A DNA stretch of 64,000 bases from Lewinellaceae bacterium (lineage in GTDB: Bacteria; Bacteroidota; Bacteroidia; Chitinophagales; Saprospiraceae): assembly GCA_020636005.1 (NCBI GenBank), contig JACJYR010000001.1, forward strand, positions 444,001 through 508,000. The letters run 5' to 3'. This document shows, piece after piece, positions 62,621 to 64,000 of the stretch. Position 1 is the stretch's first letter. Every line of letters starts with the position of its first letter. A model generated the notes under the pieces. That model saw only the letters and a list, made by a program, of their open reading frames with translations, ran no database searches and was not told where the DNA came from. A program made the translations under genes and the position numbers.

Positions 62621-63826
62621 ATGCCCAACCAACAGATAACCGTGCTCTGCCTGGCCGGCGACGTTAAAGGCCAACGCCTCATCACCGAGTGCAAACAGGA
62701 AGGCTGCCGGGTCTTCGTGCTCACCCGCGAATCGCTCAAAGGCGATCCCGGATGGCCCACTGCCGACGTGGACGAGTTTTTCTACATGCACACCCTGACC
62801 AAAAAGGACGACGTCATCAACGCCGTGAGCTACCTCGCCCGTACCCAGCAGATTGACCGCATTATCCCTTTGGATGAATTTGATCTTGAAATAGCGGCGG
62901 CTTTGCGGGAGCACCTGCGCCTACCGGGCATGGGCGAAACGACTGCCCGTTATTTCCGGGACAAACTGGCCATGCGCATGGCGGCGCACGACAAAAGCAT
63001 CCTCTCGCCAGCCTTTGTGCCAGTAGTCAACTACGAGGTGATCCGCCATTTCACCGAACAAATACCTCCGCCCTGGGTACTCAAGCCCCGCTCGCAGGGC
63101 GGTGCGGCCGGCATCCGCAAAATTCACCATGCCGATGAGCTTTGGCACCACCTTGAAATGATGGGCGACGAGCAATCGCACTGCGTGCTGGAACAGTTCG
63201 TACCAGGCGATATTTTCCATGTGGACGCCATCACCATTGACGGCAAGGTCATCTATGCCGATGTCAGCCGTTATGGGCGGCCTCCGCTCGAAATCATCCA
63301 AAACGGGGGCATATTTTTGACTTGTTTGCAAAAAAGAAATAGCCTCGACTCGCTGGCACTCAAGGAGTTGAACCAAAAGCTGCTCTCCTCATTTGGCTTC
63401 CGCCGGGGTGTTACACACACGGAGTTTATCAAAAGCCACGCCGATGGAAAGTTTTATTTTCTGGAAACGGCGGCCAGGGTCGGCGGCGCCTACATCGCTG
63501 ATGTGATTGAACATGCCACTGGCATTAACCTCTGGACAGAATGGGCGAAAATTGAAATTGCCGGGGAAAAAGGGAATTACAAGCTGCCCGAACACCTCGA
63601 AAATTATGCAGGGATTGTGCTATGCCTGGCCCAGCAGGAATGGCCCGACCTCTCGGCCTACAACGACCCGGAGGTCGTTTACAAAATCCATAAGAAACAA
63701 CATGCCGGACTGATCGCCGCCTCGCCGGATCCTGCCCGTTTGCAAGTTTTACTGGAAAACTATTCGTGGCGATTCAGTAATGACTTTTTGGCTTCTGCGC
63801 CGCAATACGACAAGATAGAACGGTAA
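62621..63826 (+). CDS. ATP-grasp ligase-like enzyme B
   Basis: About 401 residues from the ATG at 62621 (MPNQQITVLCLAGDVKG). The Rossmann-like N-terminus is followed by GMGETTARYFRDKLAMR near 105, PPWVLKPRSQGGAAGIRK near 148, VLEQFVPGDIFHVDA near 192, and GVTHTEFIK...FLETAARVGG near 268-288. It is a clear paralogue of the preceding gene and 175 bp downstream on the same strand. The metal-binding Glu and Asn/Ala pattern is kept, so it should be an active ligase. No third gene is adjacent to name the pathway; the next is on the other strand. Confidence 0.78.
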   Translation: MPNQQITVLCLAGDVKGQRLITECKQEGCRVFVLTRESLKGDPGWPTADVDEFFYMHTLTKKDDVINAVSYLARTQQIDRIIPLDEFDLEIAAALREHLRLPGMGETTARYFRDKLAMRMAAHDKSILSPAFVPVVNYEVIRHFTEQIPPPWVLKPRSQGGAAGIRKIHHADELWHHLEMMGDEQSHCVLEQFVPGDIFHVDAITIDGKVIYADVSRYGRPPLEIIQNGGIFLTCLQKRNSLDSLALKELNQKLLSSFGFRRGVTHTEFIKSHADGKFYFLETAARVGGAYIADVIEHATGINLWTEWAKIEIAGEKGNYKLPEHLENYAGIVLCLAQQEWPDLSAYNDPEVVYKIHKKQHAGLIAASPDPARLQVLLENYSWRFSNDFLASAPQYDKIER

Positions 63827-63829
63827 GGC

Positions 63830-64000
63830 TCAGCCGGCCACGAGGGAAAGGACGTTCAGGATGCGGGAATACAACTCCTTGGGCTGGAAGGGTTTGGCCA
63901 GGTAGTCGTTCATGCCGATGGCGAGGCAGTTGTCTTGTTCCTGTTTGGTTGAATTGGCGGTGAGGGCGATGATGGGCACCTGGCTGATTTCCCGGATGCG
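63830..64000 (-). CDS. C-terminal receiver domain of a response regulator or hybrid kinase (partial)
   Basis: The minus strand reads RIREISQVPIIALTANS, then GMNDYLAKPFQPKEL and ends in TGA. The conserved PIIALTA and the Lys-Pro of the receiver domain (LAKPF) are present. The phosphorylated Asp and the rest lie beyond the window, so whether it is a hybrid sensor kinase cannot be told. It converges on the ATP-grasp pair with only 3 bp between stops. Confidence 0.85.
   Translation of the reverse strand, partial: RIREISQVPIIALTANSTKQEQDNCLAIGMNDYLAKPFQPKELYSRILNVLSLVAG

Noticed and set aside
1..64000. tRNA, rRNA and other structured RNA genes
   Set aside because: I found no cloverleaf or rRNA-like sequence by reading; a covariance search would be needed to rule out small RNAs.

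Overview
The window reads as a chromosomal segment of a free-living Bacteroidota, most likely of the Saprospiria (Haliscomenobacter/Lewinella-like). The signs are a BatE-type TPR/SH3 protein, very long secreted proteins built from Ig-like, FG-GAP and dockerin-like repeats, an FtsX/MacB-type permease of about 820 residues, a TlpA-like thioredoxin protein, a TonB-dependent receptor, Uma2 and HNH accessory genes, and the absence of strong Shine-Dalgarno sequences. These are inferences from protein families; no rRNA or tRNA was found to fix the taxonomy.

Layout. 1-3.1 kb: the 5' part of batE, a tocopherol-cyclase-like gene, then a gene-free kilobase with tandem repeats and a small MITE-like element. 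3.1-9.4 kb: one 2099-residue secreted protein with 13 Ig-like repeats. 9.7-18.1 kb: a DUF255 thioredoxin-fold protein, an esterase, and a complete class I cytochrome P450 set (P450, 2Fe-2S ferredoxin, ferredoxin reductase, zinc alcohol dehydrogenase) divergent from an AraC-type regulator. 18.2-25.8 kb: ion transport and envelope genes (TrkH, TrkA, MscS, CorA), a TlpA-like protein and an unknown exported protein. 26-34.2 kb: an exported dikinase-like protein whose domain order resembles glucan water dikinase, convergent with a 1771-residue M43-type metalloprotease carrying two copies of a Fn3-propeller-Fn3 module. 34.4-42.4 kb: two serine beta-lactamase-fold hydrolases, an overlapping small-protein/HNH pair, an NTT-like transporter fused to HEAT repeats, a Uma2 nuclease, a second copy of the MITE-like element, and truA.

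42.5-45.7 kb is an AT-rich scar of acquired DNA: an IS66 transposase remnant, a frameshifted and 3'-truncated Crp/Fnr regulator, an attC-like imperfect palindrome, an endonuclease/exonuclease/phosphatase gene split by a complete IS903-type IS5-family element (18-bp perfect inverted repeats, 9-bp target duplication), and a fragment of ssb. 46-64 kb returns to ordinary genes: ABC permease, nspC, an outer-membrane-type unknown, an APC permease, a GNAT acetyltransferase, a TonB receptor, an unrecognised 800-residue P-loop NTPase, cystathionine beta-synthase, two paralogous ATP-grasp enzymes in tandem, and the end of a response-regulator/hybrid kinase gene.

The most distinctive non-coding content is several families of small repeats: a ~112-bp double-hairpin element in three copies, a 90-bp MITE-like element in two copies (one with an exact 8-bp target duplication), long perfect palindromes between convergent genes, and short-period tandem repeats between genes. 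No single clearly new defence or biosynthetic system is evident. The exported dikinase-like protein, the unrecognised NTPase, the ATP-grasp pair and the repeat families are the best candidates for new biology.
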